Shown: piece by piece, positions 27,476 through 36,300 of the stretch | How positions within the stretch are numbered: the first letter of the stretch is position 1 | How the letters are laid out: every line of letters begins with the position of its first letter | DNA from: Lentzea guizhouensis | GTDB lineage: Bacteria > Actinomycetota > Actinomycetes > Mycobacteriales > Pseudonocardiaceae | Reading direction: 5' to 3' | Assembly: GCF_001701025.1 (NCBI RefSeq) | Contig: NZ_CP016793.1 | Span: 4,588,001 to 4,652,000 of the forward strand | DNA length: 64,000 nt | Notes under the pieces: generated by a model | What the model was told of the DNA's origin: nothing | Database searches by the model: none | Seen by the model: only the letters and a program-made list of their open reading frames with translations | Translations under genes and position numbers: made by a program

Positions 27476-27489
27476 TAAACCTCCAGCAG

Positions 27490-27506
27490 CCGTGTCCGGA
27501 ACACGG
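27490..27506 (-). promoter_or_regulatory. Palindrome in moxR leader
   Basis: CCGTGT-CCGGA-ACACGG, six-base arms, lies 15 bases upstream of the moxR GTG. It could be an operator or a small leader hairpin; no known regulator is assigned. Confidence 0.3.
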
Positions 27507-27580
27507 ACGTGTGAGCGTTTCACGCAGTGTGTCAAACCACGGCTAAGTGCCCTACACCTGCGGGCCGCTTCAGGTTCGCT

Positions 27581-27731
27581 CCACCACTTTCCACCTTCCC
27601 CCACCGATGCCGCTCAACCCCAGGTTTTGGTCGAATTTTCTAGGCCGTTCGAGTGGCAAATCCGCCATGAGCCCTCACCCGCGCAGGTGGACACGGACGA
27701 TGTCCCCCACCATCCCCCCACGCCTCCCCAC
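27581..27731 (-). promoter_or_regulatory. Candidate MraZ-type boxes facing moxR
   Basis: CCAC occurs at 27581, 27591 and 27601, exactly 10 bases apart, and CCCCAC at 27705, 27716 and 27726. On the minus strand these read GTGG/GTGGGG at helical spacing, as in the mraZ operator but directed towards moxR. The interval 27476-27880 holds no gene. Confidence 0.35.
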
Positions 27732-27786
27732 TGCGTCTACCTGCGCAAATGAGTTACGAGTTGATGTGTGAGCACCTGTTTCAGCG

Positions 27787-27832
27787 TTGACTGTGGTGAA
27801 AAGTGGGGTACTGTGGCGGCCGGTGGGGCAGA
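27787..27832 (+). promoter_or_regulatory. mraZ promoter with four MraZ boxes
   Basis: TTGACT at 27787 and TACTGT at 27809 (16-base spacer) form the promoter. Overlapping it, GTGGTG, GTGGGG, GTGGCG and GTGGGG start at 27793, 27803, 27813 and 27823, an exact 10-base period. This matches the repeated TGGG boxes bound by MraZ in other dcw promoters, so autoregulation is expected. Confidence 0.8.
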
Positions 27833-27880
27833 CGGGGGCTCCACTGCCGGTCCGTCGCCCGGCGAGGGAGGTGGCTGCCG

Positions 27881-28312
27881 TTGTTCCTCGGCACTCACTA
27901 CCCGCGCCTGGACGACAAGGGTCGGTTGACACTGCCTGCGAAGTTCCGGGACGAACTGGCGGGAGGTCTCATGGTCACCAAGGGCCAGGACCACTGCCTG
28001 TACGTGTTCCCCCGGGCTGAGTTCGAGCAGATGGCGAGGAAAGTCGCCGAGGCGCCGTTCACGAACGACGCCGTACGCGCCTATCAGCGTTATCTGTTCG
28101 CTGGTACGGACGAGCAGCGTCCGGACGGTCAGGGTCGCGTACTGATCGCACCGGAACTGCGCCGGTACGCCGGGCTGACCAAGGAGTGCGTGGTCGTCGG
28201 CGCGTTCACCAGGTTGGAGATCTGGGACGCGGCGGCCTGGCAGACCTATCTCGACGAGCACGAGGACGGCTACGCCACGGCTCGCGAGGAGGTCATTCCG
28301 GGCGTCTTCTGA
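27881..28312 (+). CDS. mraZ: Transcriptional regulator MraZ
   Basis: 143-residue MraZ, the DNA-binding regulator at the head of dcw clusters. Two AbrB-like halves are seen: [25 protein letters not shown] and [22 protein letters not shown]. The start is TTG 27881, giving [15 protein letters not shown], with GGGAGGTGG 8-15 bases upstream; longer in-frame starts would add unconserved sequence. It probably represses its own promoter through the 10-bp-spaced boxes upstream. rsmH follows after 167 bases containing a perfect 8-bp hairpin. Confidence 0.95.
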   Translation: MFLGTHYPRLDDKGRLTLPAKFRDELAGGLMVTKGQDHCLYVFPRAEFEQMARKVAEAPFTNDAVRAYQRYLFAGTDEQRPDGQGRVLIAPELRRYAGLTKECVVVGAFTRLEIWDAAAWQTYLDEHEDGYATAREEVIPGVF

Positions 28313-28392
28313 TGGCGGTCAGCCGAGCAACAGGCCGGATGTGTGAAACGCGATTCGGGTGCCGTGAGGCCTCGGTCCGCTCGACTACCGAC

Positions 28393-28418
28393 CCTGGCGC
28401 ACCTTCCCCGGCGCCAGG
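28393..28418. other. Hairpin between mraZ and rsmH
   Basis: CCTGGCGC and GCGCCAGG pair around a ten-base loop, with no U-run after it. It may limit read-through or mark a processing site between mraZ and rsmH. Confidence 0.45.
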
Positions 28419-28479
28419 TTCGACGGGCGGGCGGGGACCTGACGTCACCCGAACGCGCATTTCGGGGAGTAGAGGGACC

Positions 28480-29433
28480 ATGGATCAGCCGCGGCACGTT
28501 CCGGTGCTGCTGGACCGCGTCCTGGAACTGCTCGCTCCGGCGCTCACCGGCAGGCCCGCCGTCCTGGTCGACACCACGCTCGGCATGGGCGGCCACTCCG
28601 ACGCGCTGCTGAGCGCTCACCCCGAGCTGACCCTGATCGGTCTGGACCGCGACCCGCAGGCGATCGAGATGGCGTCGGCCAGGCTCGCGCGCCACGGCGA
28701 CCGCGTCCACTTCGTCAACGTCACCTACGACCACATCGACGAGGCCGTGCACGACCTCGGCTTCAAAAAGGTCGACGGGGTGCTGATGGACCTCGGCGTG
28801 TCGTCGTTGCAGCTCGACGAGGAAGAACGCGGGTTCGCCTACTCCAAGGACGCGCCGCTCGACATGCGGATGTCCAAGGGCACCGGCATGACGGCGGCGG
28901 ACGTGCTCAACACGTACTCGCACGGCGACCTGGCGCGGATCCTCTCGACCTACGGCGAGGAGCGGTTCGCGGGCAAGATCGCCTCGGCGGTCCTGCGCGA
29001 GCGCGAGAAGGAGCCGTTCACGAACTCCGGGCGGCTCGTGGAGCTGCTGTACACCGTCGTCCCCGCGGCGTCGCGGCGCACCGGCGGGCATCCGGCCAAG
29101 CGCACGTTCCAGGCGTTGCGGATCGAGGTCAACGGCGAGCTGGAGTCGTTGCGGCTGGCGTTGCCGGCGGCGCTGGGCGTGCTCGGCATGGGCGGGCGGA
29201 TCGTCGTCGAGTCCTACCAGTCCCTCGAGGACCGGATGGTGAAGCAGGCATTCGCCGAGCTCGCGAAGTCGAAGACGCCACCGGGGCTGCCGGTCGAGCT
29301 GCCCGGCCACGGACCTGAGCTGAAGCTCGTCACGAAGGGCGCGGAGGTCGCGTCCGAGCAGGAGATCGAGGACAACCCGCGGGCCGCTCCGGTGCGGTTG
29401 CGGGCAGCGGAACGGATCGGAGAAGTGAGATGA
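28480..29433 (+). CDS. rsmH: 16S rRNA (cytosine(1402)-N4)-methyltransferase
   Basis: RsmH (MraW), 317 residues, methylates N4 of C1402 in 16S rRNA. It starts [17 protein letters not shown] motif [27 protein letters not shown], and the family signatures [20 protein letters not shown] and [19 protein letters not shown] are all present. The ATG has GGGAG and AGAGGGA a few bases upstream. Its stop overlaps the next gene's ATG (ATGA). It is the second gene of the dcw cluster. Confidence 0.95.
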   Translation: MDQPRHVPVLLDRVLELLAPALTGRPAVLVDTTLGMGGHSDALLSAHPELTLIGLDRDPQAIEMASARLARHGDRVHFVNVTYDHIDEAVHDLGFKKVDGVLMDLGVSSLQLDEEERGFAYSKDAPLDMRMSKGTGMTAADVLNTYSHGDLARILSTYGEERFAGKIASAVLREREKEPFTNSGRLVELLYTVVPAASRRTGGHPAKRTFQALRIEVNGELESLRLALPAALGVLGMGGRIVVESYQSLEDRMVKQAFAELAKSKTPPGLPVELPGHGPELKLVTKGAEVASEQEIEDNPRAAPVRLRAAERIGEVR

Positions 29434-31979
29434 CGGCACCCGCGCGGGTCGGTGGGCCGTCCCCACGCGACCGCTCCAAGGACAAGCAGGCCGACGGCGA
29501 CAAGGCCCGCCGCCGGTCGGCGGCGGCCGACCGCGCGTACGCCCGCAGGGCTCAACGCGCGCAGAACCTGCGCAGTGGCTCGCCCGCGCCGCAGCAGAAC
29601 CAGAAGCAGGCGTCCAAGGCGCCGTTCGTCGTGCTCGTGATGCTCGTGCTGGTCGCGGGCATCGCCGGGATCATGTACTTCTCCACGCAGGCCGCCGCCG
29701 ACTCCTACCGGTTGCAGGAGGCGAGGGCCGAGCAGGAGAAGCTGACGCTGCGGGTCGAGCAGCTGCGCCGGGAGGTCACGCTGCTGGAGTCGCCGACCGA
29801 CCTCGCGCGGCGGGCCACCGAGATGGGCCTGGTGCAGCCGTCGAACCCGGCGAGGCTGCGGCAGCTGCCGGACGGCACGATCGAGGAGTTCGGCAAGCCG
29901 AGCGCGCCGACGAAGTCCACGCCGCCGCCACCGCCGTCGACGACCACTCCACCGGCCGGTGAGCAGCAGCCTCCCGCCGGGACCACGCCGCCCGCGGGGG
30001 AACAGGCCGCCGGCGACGTGGCCGCGAACCCACCCGACGCCGCCGGCGGGTGGCTGATGCCGGGACCGCAGCAGAGGGGCCCGCGCCGGCCGTTGTCCGT
30101 GCGCGGTCCCGCTCCCAAGGCCCGCACCGGCGGCAACAGCAAGGTGCGCATCTCCGTCGGCCGGGTGCTGCTGATCGGCGCGCTGCTGGCCGCCGGGCTG
30201 AAGCTCGTGCAGGTGCAGGGGCTGCAGGCCGACGAGCTGTCGGCGCAGGCCCGGCTGCAGCGCACGACGTACCTGAACATCCCCGCCGAACGCGGCGCGA
30301 TCCTCGACCGCAACGGCAACCAGCTCGCGTTCTCGGTCGAGGTGCGCGCGCTCTACATCCTTCCGCAGCGTGCCAGGAAGAACTGGGACACCGAGCGCGA
30401 GAAGGAGAAGGACAAGGCGACCAAGCAGTTCCCGCAGACCTACGACGAGCACGCCCGTGACGTCGCGAAGTTCGTCTCCGCGACGCTGGGCCCGCAGGCC
30501 AACGGCGAGAAGACCGACGAGGAGTCGATCTACGAGCAGCTGGTCGCGGACATCAGCTACGAGGTGCTGGTCAGCGAGGCCGAGCCGACCAAGGCCGCCG
30601 CGGTCGTCGCCAAGTACCCGTCGGAGATCGGCTCGGAGTACCGCGCCAAGCGGATCTACCCGAACGGCCAGGTCGCCTCCAACATCATCGGCGCCGCGAA
30701 CTGGCGCCAGGACGAGAAGCCGCCGACCACCCAGGGCATCCTGGGCCTGGAGAACGCGGCGGACAACGTGCTGGCCGGTCGCATGGGACGCCGGGTCGTC
30801 GACACCATGTCGGGCAACGACACGCTCGTCATCCCGAACACCGAGCGCGAGCTGACCAAACCGCAGCCGGGCAAGTCGCTCGAGCTCACGATCGACGTCG
30901 ACACCCAGTACGCGGTCCAGCGGATGGTCACCGACTACACGCAGAAGTCGGGCGCCCGCAGCGGTTCCGCCGTCGTGCTCGACTCGCACACCGGCGAGAT
31001 CATCGCCATGGCCAACGACCAGACCTACGACCCGACCGACTTCGGCAAGGCCACCGACGCCCAGAAGCGCAACCGCGCCGTCGCCGACACCTTCGAGCCC
31101 GGCTCGGTGAACAAGATCGTCACCGCCGCGGCCGCCGTCGAGTACGGCCTGTTCAAGCCGGACGACGTGCTCCAGGTCCCCGGTTTCCTCCCGGTCGCCG
31201 ACCGGGAGATCAGGGACGCGTGGAACCACGGCACGGTGCCGATGTCGTTCACCGGCGTGTTCGCGAAGTCCTCGAACGTCGGCACTCTGCTGGCCGCGCA
31301 GGAGGTCGGCCAGGAGCGCTACGCCGAGATGCTGCAGAAGTTCGGCCTCGGCAAGCGCACCCAGTCCGGTGTGCCCGGCGAGGAGTCCGGCACGGTACCG
31401 CCGCTGAACCAGTGGTCCGGCTCGACCTTCGGCAACCTGCCGATCGGCCAGGGCCTCTCGATGAACCTGCTGCAGATGACGGCGATGTACCAGACCATCG
31501 CCAACGACGGCCTGCGCGTGCCGCCGCGGCTGGTCCGCGCCGAGATCGCCGCCGACGGCTCGCGCTCGGAGAAGCAGCGGCCGGAGGGCGTGCGGGTCGT
31601 GTCCCCGGAGACCGCGAAGACCGTCCGCGACATGTTCCGCTCCGTGACTCAGTCGAACCCGCGTGACGCCAACCAGAACGGCACCGGTGCGAAGGCGGCG
31701 CTGCCCGGTTACCAGATCGCGGGCAAGACCGGCACGGCCCAGCAGATCGACCCGACCTGCAAGTGCTACTCGCAGGTCGACCACTGGATCACCTTCGCCG
31801 GCATCCTGCCCGCGGACAACCCGCGCTACGTGGTCGGCATCATGCTCGACCGCCCGCAGGGAACGCAGTTCAGCTCGTCGGCCGCGCCGCTGTTCCACGA
31901 CATCGCCGCGTTCCTGACGCAGCGGTTCCAGGTGCCGATGTCGAACGAGCAGACCCCGTACGTCCAGTTGCAGCTCTAA
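29430..31979 (+). CDS. ftsI: FtsL-like domain fused in frame to FtsI/PBP3
   Basis: One open frame of 849 codons. Residues 1-209 are FtsL-like: basic N-terminus, one membrane helix ([21 protein letters not shown]), a coiled coil ([21 protein letters not shown]) and a Pro-rich tail. From residue 210 ([13 protein letters not shown]) a complete septal transpeptidase FtsI follows: its own membrane helix, dimerisation domain, and SxxK at 559-562 (EPGSVNKI), SxN at 614-616 (KSSN) and KTG at 766. Both units are normally separate genes. Both normally have their N-termini in the cytoplasm, so a true fusion would be topologically awkward. A TGATG in the neighbouring frame sits exactly at the boundary. 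Confidence 0.88.
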   Translation: MTAPARVGGPSPRDRSKDKQADGDKARRRSAAADRAYARRAQRAQNLRSGSPAPQQNQKQASKAPFVVLVMLVLVAGIAGIMYFSTQAAADSYRLQEARAEQEKLTLRVEQLRREVTLLESPTDLARRATEMGLVQPSNPARLRQLPDGTIEEFGKPSAPTKSTPPPPPSTTTPPAGEQQPPAGTTPPAGEQAAGDVAANPPDAAGGWLMPGPQQRGPRRPLSVRGPAPKARTGGNSKVRISVGRVLLIGALLAAGLKLVQVQGLQADELSAQARLQRTTYLNIPAERGAILDRNGNQLAFSVEVRALYILPQRARKNWDTEREKEKDKATKQFPQTYDEHARDVAKFVSATLGPQANGEKTDEESIYEQLVADISYEVLVSEAEPTKAAAVVAKYPSEIGSEYRAKRIYPNGQVASNIIGAANWRQDEKPPTTQGILGLENAADNVLAGRMGRRVVDTMSGNDTLVIPNTERELTKPQPGKSLELTIDVDTQYAVQRMVTDYTQKSGARSGSAVVLDSHTGEIIAMANDQTYDPTDFGKATDAQKRNRAVADTFEPGSVNKIVTAAAAVEYGLFKPDDVLQVPGFLPVADREIRDAWNHGTVPMSFTGVFAKSSNVGTLLAAQEVGQERYAEMLQKFGLGKRTQSGVPGEESGTVPPLNQWSGSTFGNLPIGQGLSMNLLQMTAMYQTIANDGLRVPPRLVRAEIAADGSRSEKQRPEGVRVVSPETAKTVRDMFRSVTQSNPRDANQNGTGAKAALPGYQIAGKTGTAQQIDPTCKCYSQVDHWITFAGILPADNPRYVVGIMLDRPQGTQFSSSAAPLFHDIAAFLTQRFQVPMSNEQTPYVQLQL
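30057..31979 (+). other. ftsI: FtsI unit with likely internal start
   Basis: ATG 30057 begins the expected separate FtsI of 640 residues (active-site Ser350 in this numbering). The sequence GGCTGATGCC provides the usual TGATG stop/start overlap if the preceding ftsL is read in the next frame, where it would end PAGG. Division transpeptidase activity is unaffected either way. Confidence 0.6.
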
Positions 31980-33175
31980 CAGGGCTTGCGCAGCACGGTT
32001 CCGGTCGTCCCCGGCAACGCCACGAAGCTCACCGACGCGTTCTTCTCGTTGATGTGCTTCTCCTTCAGCCGCACGGTGATCGGCGCGCTGCCGGTCCTGT
32101 TCGCGTTGACGACCACGGTGCCGCACGCGAAGTCGCGCTGGAACACGTTGGTGTCCACGGGGAAGTGGGCACCGAGCGGCTCACCGAGGTCCCAGTCGTA
32201 CTCGGCCCGCCACGGCGAAGCGTTGTCGTACCGGTCGGTCTCCGCGATCTCGGAGATCGCCGCGCGCTCCCCCTTGGCCAGCAGGTAGCTCGCGAAGGCG
32301 TAGCGGAACGGCTGCTCGGCACCGCTGTGGTGCGCCTGCACCCAGGTGATCTTGCCCTTGGCCTCGTTGGCGGTGATCTCCGCGAGCTGCCGGCCGAACC
32401 CCTGCGGGTACTCCGACAGCAGGTCCTTGTCGCCGAACGTCAGCCACCACTCGTCGAAGCCGCCGTCGAGGTGCTCGACATAGCTGTCCCAGGCACCGTC
32501 GTGCAGGCGGGCGTTGGACAGGTTGGCCACCGTCTTCAGCCCGGCGTCGACGAACTTCTGCCGGGTGTTGGCGAGCATCGAGCGGTAGGCCGCGCGCATG
32601 GCCTCGTCGGTCGGGTACGCCTTGGGACAGACACCATCGTGGTAGGTGTCGCAGGCGAACAGCGCGTTGTCCATGAACACGCCGTCGAAGACATTGCGCG
32701 ACGAGGCGATCACGTTGTCGGCCCAGGCGTTCTGGTAAGCGGCGTTACCGACGTCCATCTGCCAATGCCCGCCATATCCGTCGTACTCGAACCGCTGACC
32801 GTCCGGGCCGAGCAGGAACCACGACGGATCGGCCGCGCAGTAACCGACTCCGGTGGGCAGATCGGCGTCGTCCACTCCACCCTCGCACGCATAGCTGCGG
32901 GTCGAGGAAAGATCCTTGTAGACGAACGTCTGGATCTTGGGGTTGGCCGCCTTGAGCTGCGCGGCAAGATCGCCTTCCCACGCGTTCAGCACGACGTGCG
33001 AACGGCGCTGTGCCTCTGTTCTGATCATTTCCGGCGTGGTCGGCGTGCTGTTCATGTGCAGCCAGTACGACTCGGTCGTGCGTGTCGGTTCATCGGCCTG
33101 AGCTGCGGGGACCAGTGTCAGTGACAACGCTGAAGCCAAGATCGTGAATCGTGTGAAGCGCACGCCGAACTCCAT
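31976..33175 (-). CDS. Secreted putative glycosyl hydrolase (GHL15-like)
   Basis: 399 residues with a signal peptide (FTILASALSLTLVPAAQADE). The body resembles the hypothetical glycosyl hydrolase family 15-like TIM barrels: WQMDVGNAAYQNAWADNV, VFDGVFMDNALF, and EWWLTFGDKDLL. Carboxylates in these strands are the likely catalytic residues. Several Cys residues (SYACEGG, VGYCAAD, FACDTYHDGVCPK) suggest disulfides, fitting export. The stop overlaps the convergent ftsI stop by four bases. It begins after an AT-rich, palindrome-containing spacer. Its place inside the dcw cluster is unusual; the substrate is unknown. Confidence 0.78.
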   Translation of the reverse strand: MEFGVRFTRFTILASALSLTLVPAAQADEPTRTTESYWLHMNSTPTTPEMIRTEAQRRSHVVLNAWEGDLAAQLKAANPKIQTFVYKDLSSTRSYACEGGVDDADLPTGVGYCAADPSWFLLGPDGQRFEYDGYGGHWQMDVGNAAYQNAWADNVIASSRNVFDGVFMDNALFACDTYHDGVCPKAYPTDEAMRAAYRSMLANTRQKFVDAGLKTVANLSNARLHDGAWDSYVEHLDGGFDEWWLTFGDKDLLSEYPQGFGRQLAEITANEAKGKITWVQAHHSGAEQPFRYAFASYLLAKGERAAISEIAETDRYDNASPWRAEYDWDLGEPLGAHFPVDTNVFQRDFACGTVVVNANRTGSAPITVRLKEKHINEKNASVSFVALPGTTGTVLRKPC

Positions 33176-33194
33176 CTCGCCTTGCTCTCCGGTT

Positions 33195-33275
33195 TGGGAG
33201 TATTAGACGTGATGAAAAGCGTTTTATTAAGAGAATGCGTGACGCGGATTTTCACTGTGAAACAATAATTTTCGC
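33195..33275 (-). promoter_or_regulatory. AT-rich promoter region with palindromic operator
   Basis: An unusually AT-rich patch for this genome lies in front of the GHL15-like gene. It contains TTTCAC-T-GTGAAA at 33250-33262, a 13-base palindrome, and AT-rich -10-like words. It is a likely regulated promoter for the secreted hydrolase. Confidence 0.5.
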
Positions 33276-33346
33276 CATTGTCACGCGTAGGTGTGGCCTG
33301 GCTCACTTGCAAATTCTGGGCTTGTCGCCAAGGATGCGCGACCCAC

Positions 33347-36300
33347 TCAGGCACGGCGGGGGTGCTCACCCGTGATGCCCCACACCAGCTGCTCGAACGG
33401 ATCCGGATCCGGCATCCGCATGTCGACCGTCGACCACACCTTGGTGAACCCCTGGAGCACTTCGAGGTCGCCGTTCGTCCCGGTGAGGATCACCGGGATG
33501 ACCTTCTTGCCGGTGCGCACAGACCAGTCGTTGACCAGTTCCATCTCGGCCTGGTGCCACGGCCCGTGCCCGGACGGCCCGAGCAGCACCGCGGCTGTCT
33601 GGCTCTTCTCGATGCCCTTCGCCATCTCCTGCTGCCAGCGCGTCCCCGGCTGGATGGCGTCGACGTCGAGCCACGGCAGGATCCCGCGCGCCTCCAGCCG
33701 CCGGGCGATCTCCACCACCTGCTGCTTGTCCTTGACGTTGTGGCACAGGAACACGTCGTAGGCGCCTTCGTCCCGCTTGCCCTTCAGCTTCACCGCCGCG
33801 ACATCCTGATCGCGTTGCGCGTCGGCGTTGGTGTTCATCTCGACGACGACAGGCCGTACATCTGCGGTTTCGTGGTCCACGAGAGAGATGACCGTCGTCT
33901 CGCAGATAGGGCACTTCATCGCTGTGTGGCCGAGGTGGGCCTTACGCCTGACGATCACCTCGTCCACCACGTAATCGCATGGCTTGCACCGCCGTACCCG
34001 CCGCTGCTGCACCGTGTTGTTCACTGCACGCTGATGGAGGTGCTCGACGACATACGCCTCGAACTGCCGGCGAACGATCGGTTGCGCTTCGTCGTCGTAG
34101 TACAACACCAATTCGCCTTTGCCCTCTTCGAGCTCCCGGATCGCGATGCCGCACTCCCCACCGGCTTCGGCTTGGTAGCTCGCCGAGTTGTGCCACATCG
34201 GTCCGCGCTGGAAGAGCCTGGAGTGCGACAGCCGCACTGCCAACGTCGAGTAGATCGAGTAGAGGTTGCCGTCGAAGGTGAACACCACGTCCTGTCCCGG
34301 CACGTGCGGCGCGTCCGGCCGTTCTCTGGTGAACTGCGACGGGAAGATCAGGTCGACTTCCTTGTCGGTGATCTCCTTCAGTGCGATCTCCCTGCGCAGC
34401 AACTCCTGCACTACCGCGTTGAGCAGGACCCGCTCCTGGTGCTGGTTCGTGAGCCTCTCGGAGATCCGGAACCTGCCCTCGAGCGCGTCGTCCTCCCTGA
34501 CGAACCCCAGCCCGTCCGGCTCGTTCTTGGCCGCCTCGACCAACGACGACGCGTAGGCGTCCAGCAGCTCGGGCCTGAGCAGCACGAATCCGCCGTAGGC
34601 CATCCTGCGCACCACGCCGACGCTTTCCAGACGCCCGATGCACACGGCGAACCGCTCGACCAGGTCGTCCGGCACCTCGTCCTGCGTCCTGGCGAAGCTG
34701 CGGGCGAGGTCGTCCACCGTGGACAGGATGCCGCCCTGTTGCTTCTCCTCCAGCACGAAGTCCTTGATGGCCTCGAACAACGCGTTCGAACTCACGACCG
34801 GCAGCGCGCTCCAGTCGATGCCGTCCCTGACCTGGCGCACCAGCTCGTCAACGCCCCAGCCCTCCTTCGCGCTCGTCTCCACGTACCCGTCGAAGCCGAG
34901 CGCCTTGACCGTGGCCTCGATGCGCTCCTGGCTGACGGCCGCGGTCCCGCGATCGGCTCGTGCCGCGACGAGGTAGACGCGCAACCTCCCCGCCGCCAGC
35001 TCGTCGAGCCTGCGGGCCTGGGCCAGCGCACGCCCCCAGTACTGGACGCCGGTGAACGGGTCGGTCTCGCTGCGGGCGTCGAACACGATCAGGGCCACCG
35101 CGACCTCGTTGAGGTGCAGCTGGTGGACCATGCGGTAGCCGGGCTGGCCGGCGAGGTCCCAGAGCAGTGTCTCCCTCGTCTGGACATCTCCCGTCGACGT
35201 GGTGACGTAGGACTTCTCGAACGTCCAGATGTTGCGGCCGTGGGTGGAGTCGGTGGGGGCGAAGGGCTGCCCGCTGAGGACGAGGCCGAGGCCGGACTTG
35301 CCGACGCCGGTGTCGCCGACGAGCACGATCTTGGCGTTGACGTACTGGCGGGCGGTCTTGGCGGCGCCGACGGTGTTCAGCACGTCGTAGTCGAGGCGGA
35401 CGACGTCGACGTGGTTGCCGTCCTTCATCGCGAGCAACGGTTCGGTGGGGTGGAAGGAGAGCCCGCCCCGCAGCCCGACCTCGGTGCGCGGAACGGTGGC
35501 GACGCACTGCCAGTCCCGGCACCGCCAGATCCGCACCGTGAGGTCGGTCGACATCGTCGCGAGGAAGTCGCCGCGCGGCGAGAAGGCCGCGCAGACCAGG
35601 CCTTCGGTGTGTTCGGCCAGCAGCGCGACCGGCTTGTCGGCGACGAGGTCGTAGATCTGGACACCGGTCTCGACGAAGGGGGAGACGGCGGCGATCGCGG
35701 TCGTGGCGTCCGGTACGAAGGCGTCCAGCACCTGGCCACTGGGGTAAACCCGCCACACCCGGGTGAGGTCCGAAGCGCGGAACAGCTTCACCGAACTGCC
35801 GTGCGCGGTGAGGACGTGCGACCCGTCGGTGGTCCACCACGGCTTGGAGGCGAGGCTGACCTGCTTGCCGCCGAACCTGTGCGCCCTCAGCACGGCGCCG
35901 GTACCGGAGTCGAGGATCCTGAGGTCGTCGACGTCCACGACGGCGAGCGCCGCACCGTCGGGTGACCAGCTGATGCGCGCGTGTTGCGAGGCCGTTCCCA
36001 GGCGGCGTGCCTGTGCCGCGTCCAGGCCGGTGAGGACGATCCGGTGACTCTCGTGCGGCCGCACGATCGCGCCCTGCCTCGTCCTGCGCTGCAGCACCGC
36101 CGCGAGCTGGCGGTCCGGGTGCCACGCCATGTCGGACGCCCACCCGAACGGCTCCAGCGCCTGCGGCCCGGTCTCGGTCATCTCCCAGAACGCCAGCAGG
36201 CCCCCGGAGACGGCGGTGAGCAGCCGCCCGTCCGCCGACCAGGCGACCTCCTCGACCGCTTTGGAGCCCGAGTACAGGGCTTGGTGCACGAACTCCACCC

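Noticed and set aside
27507..27535. TTGACA on the minus strand as the moxR -35
   Set aside because: No acceptable -10 follows at 16-18 bases; kept only as a possible remnant.
29214..32126. Long open frame antisense to rsmH and ftsI
   Set aside because: Composition artefact of high-GC coding DNA; no motif and it opposes well-supported genes.
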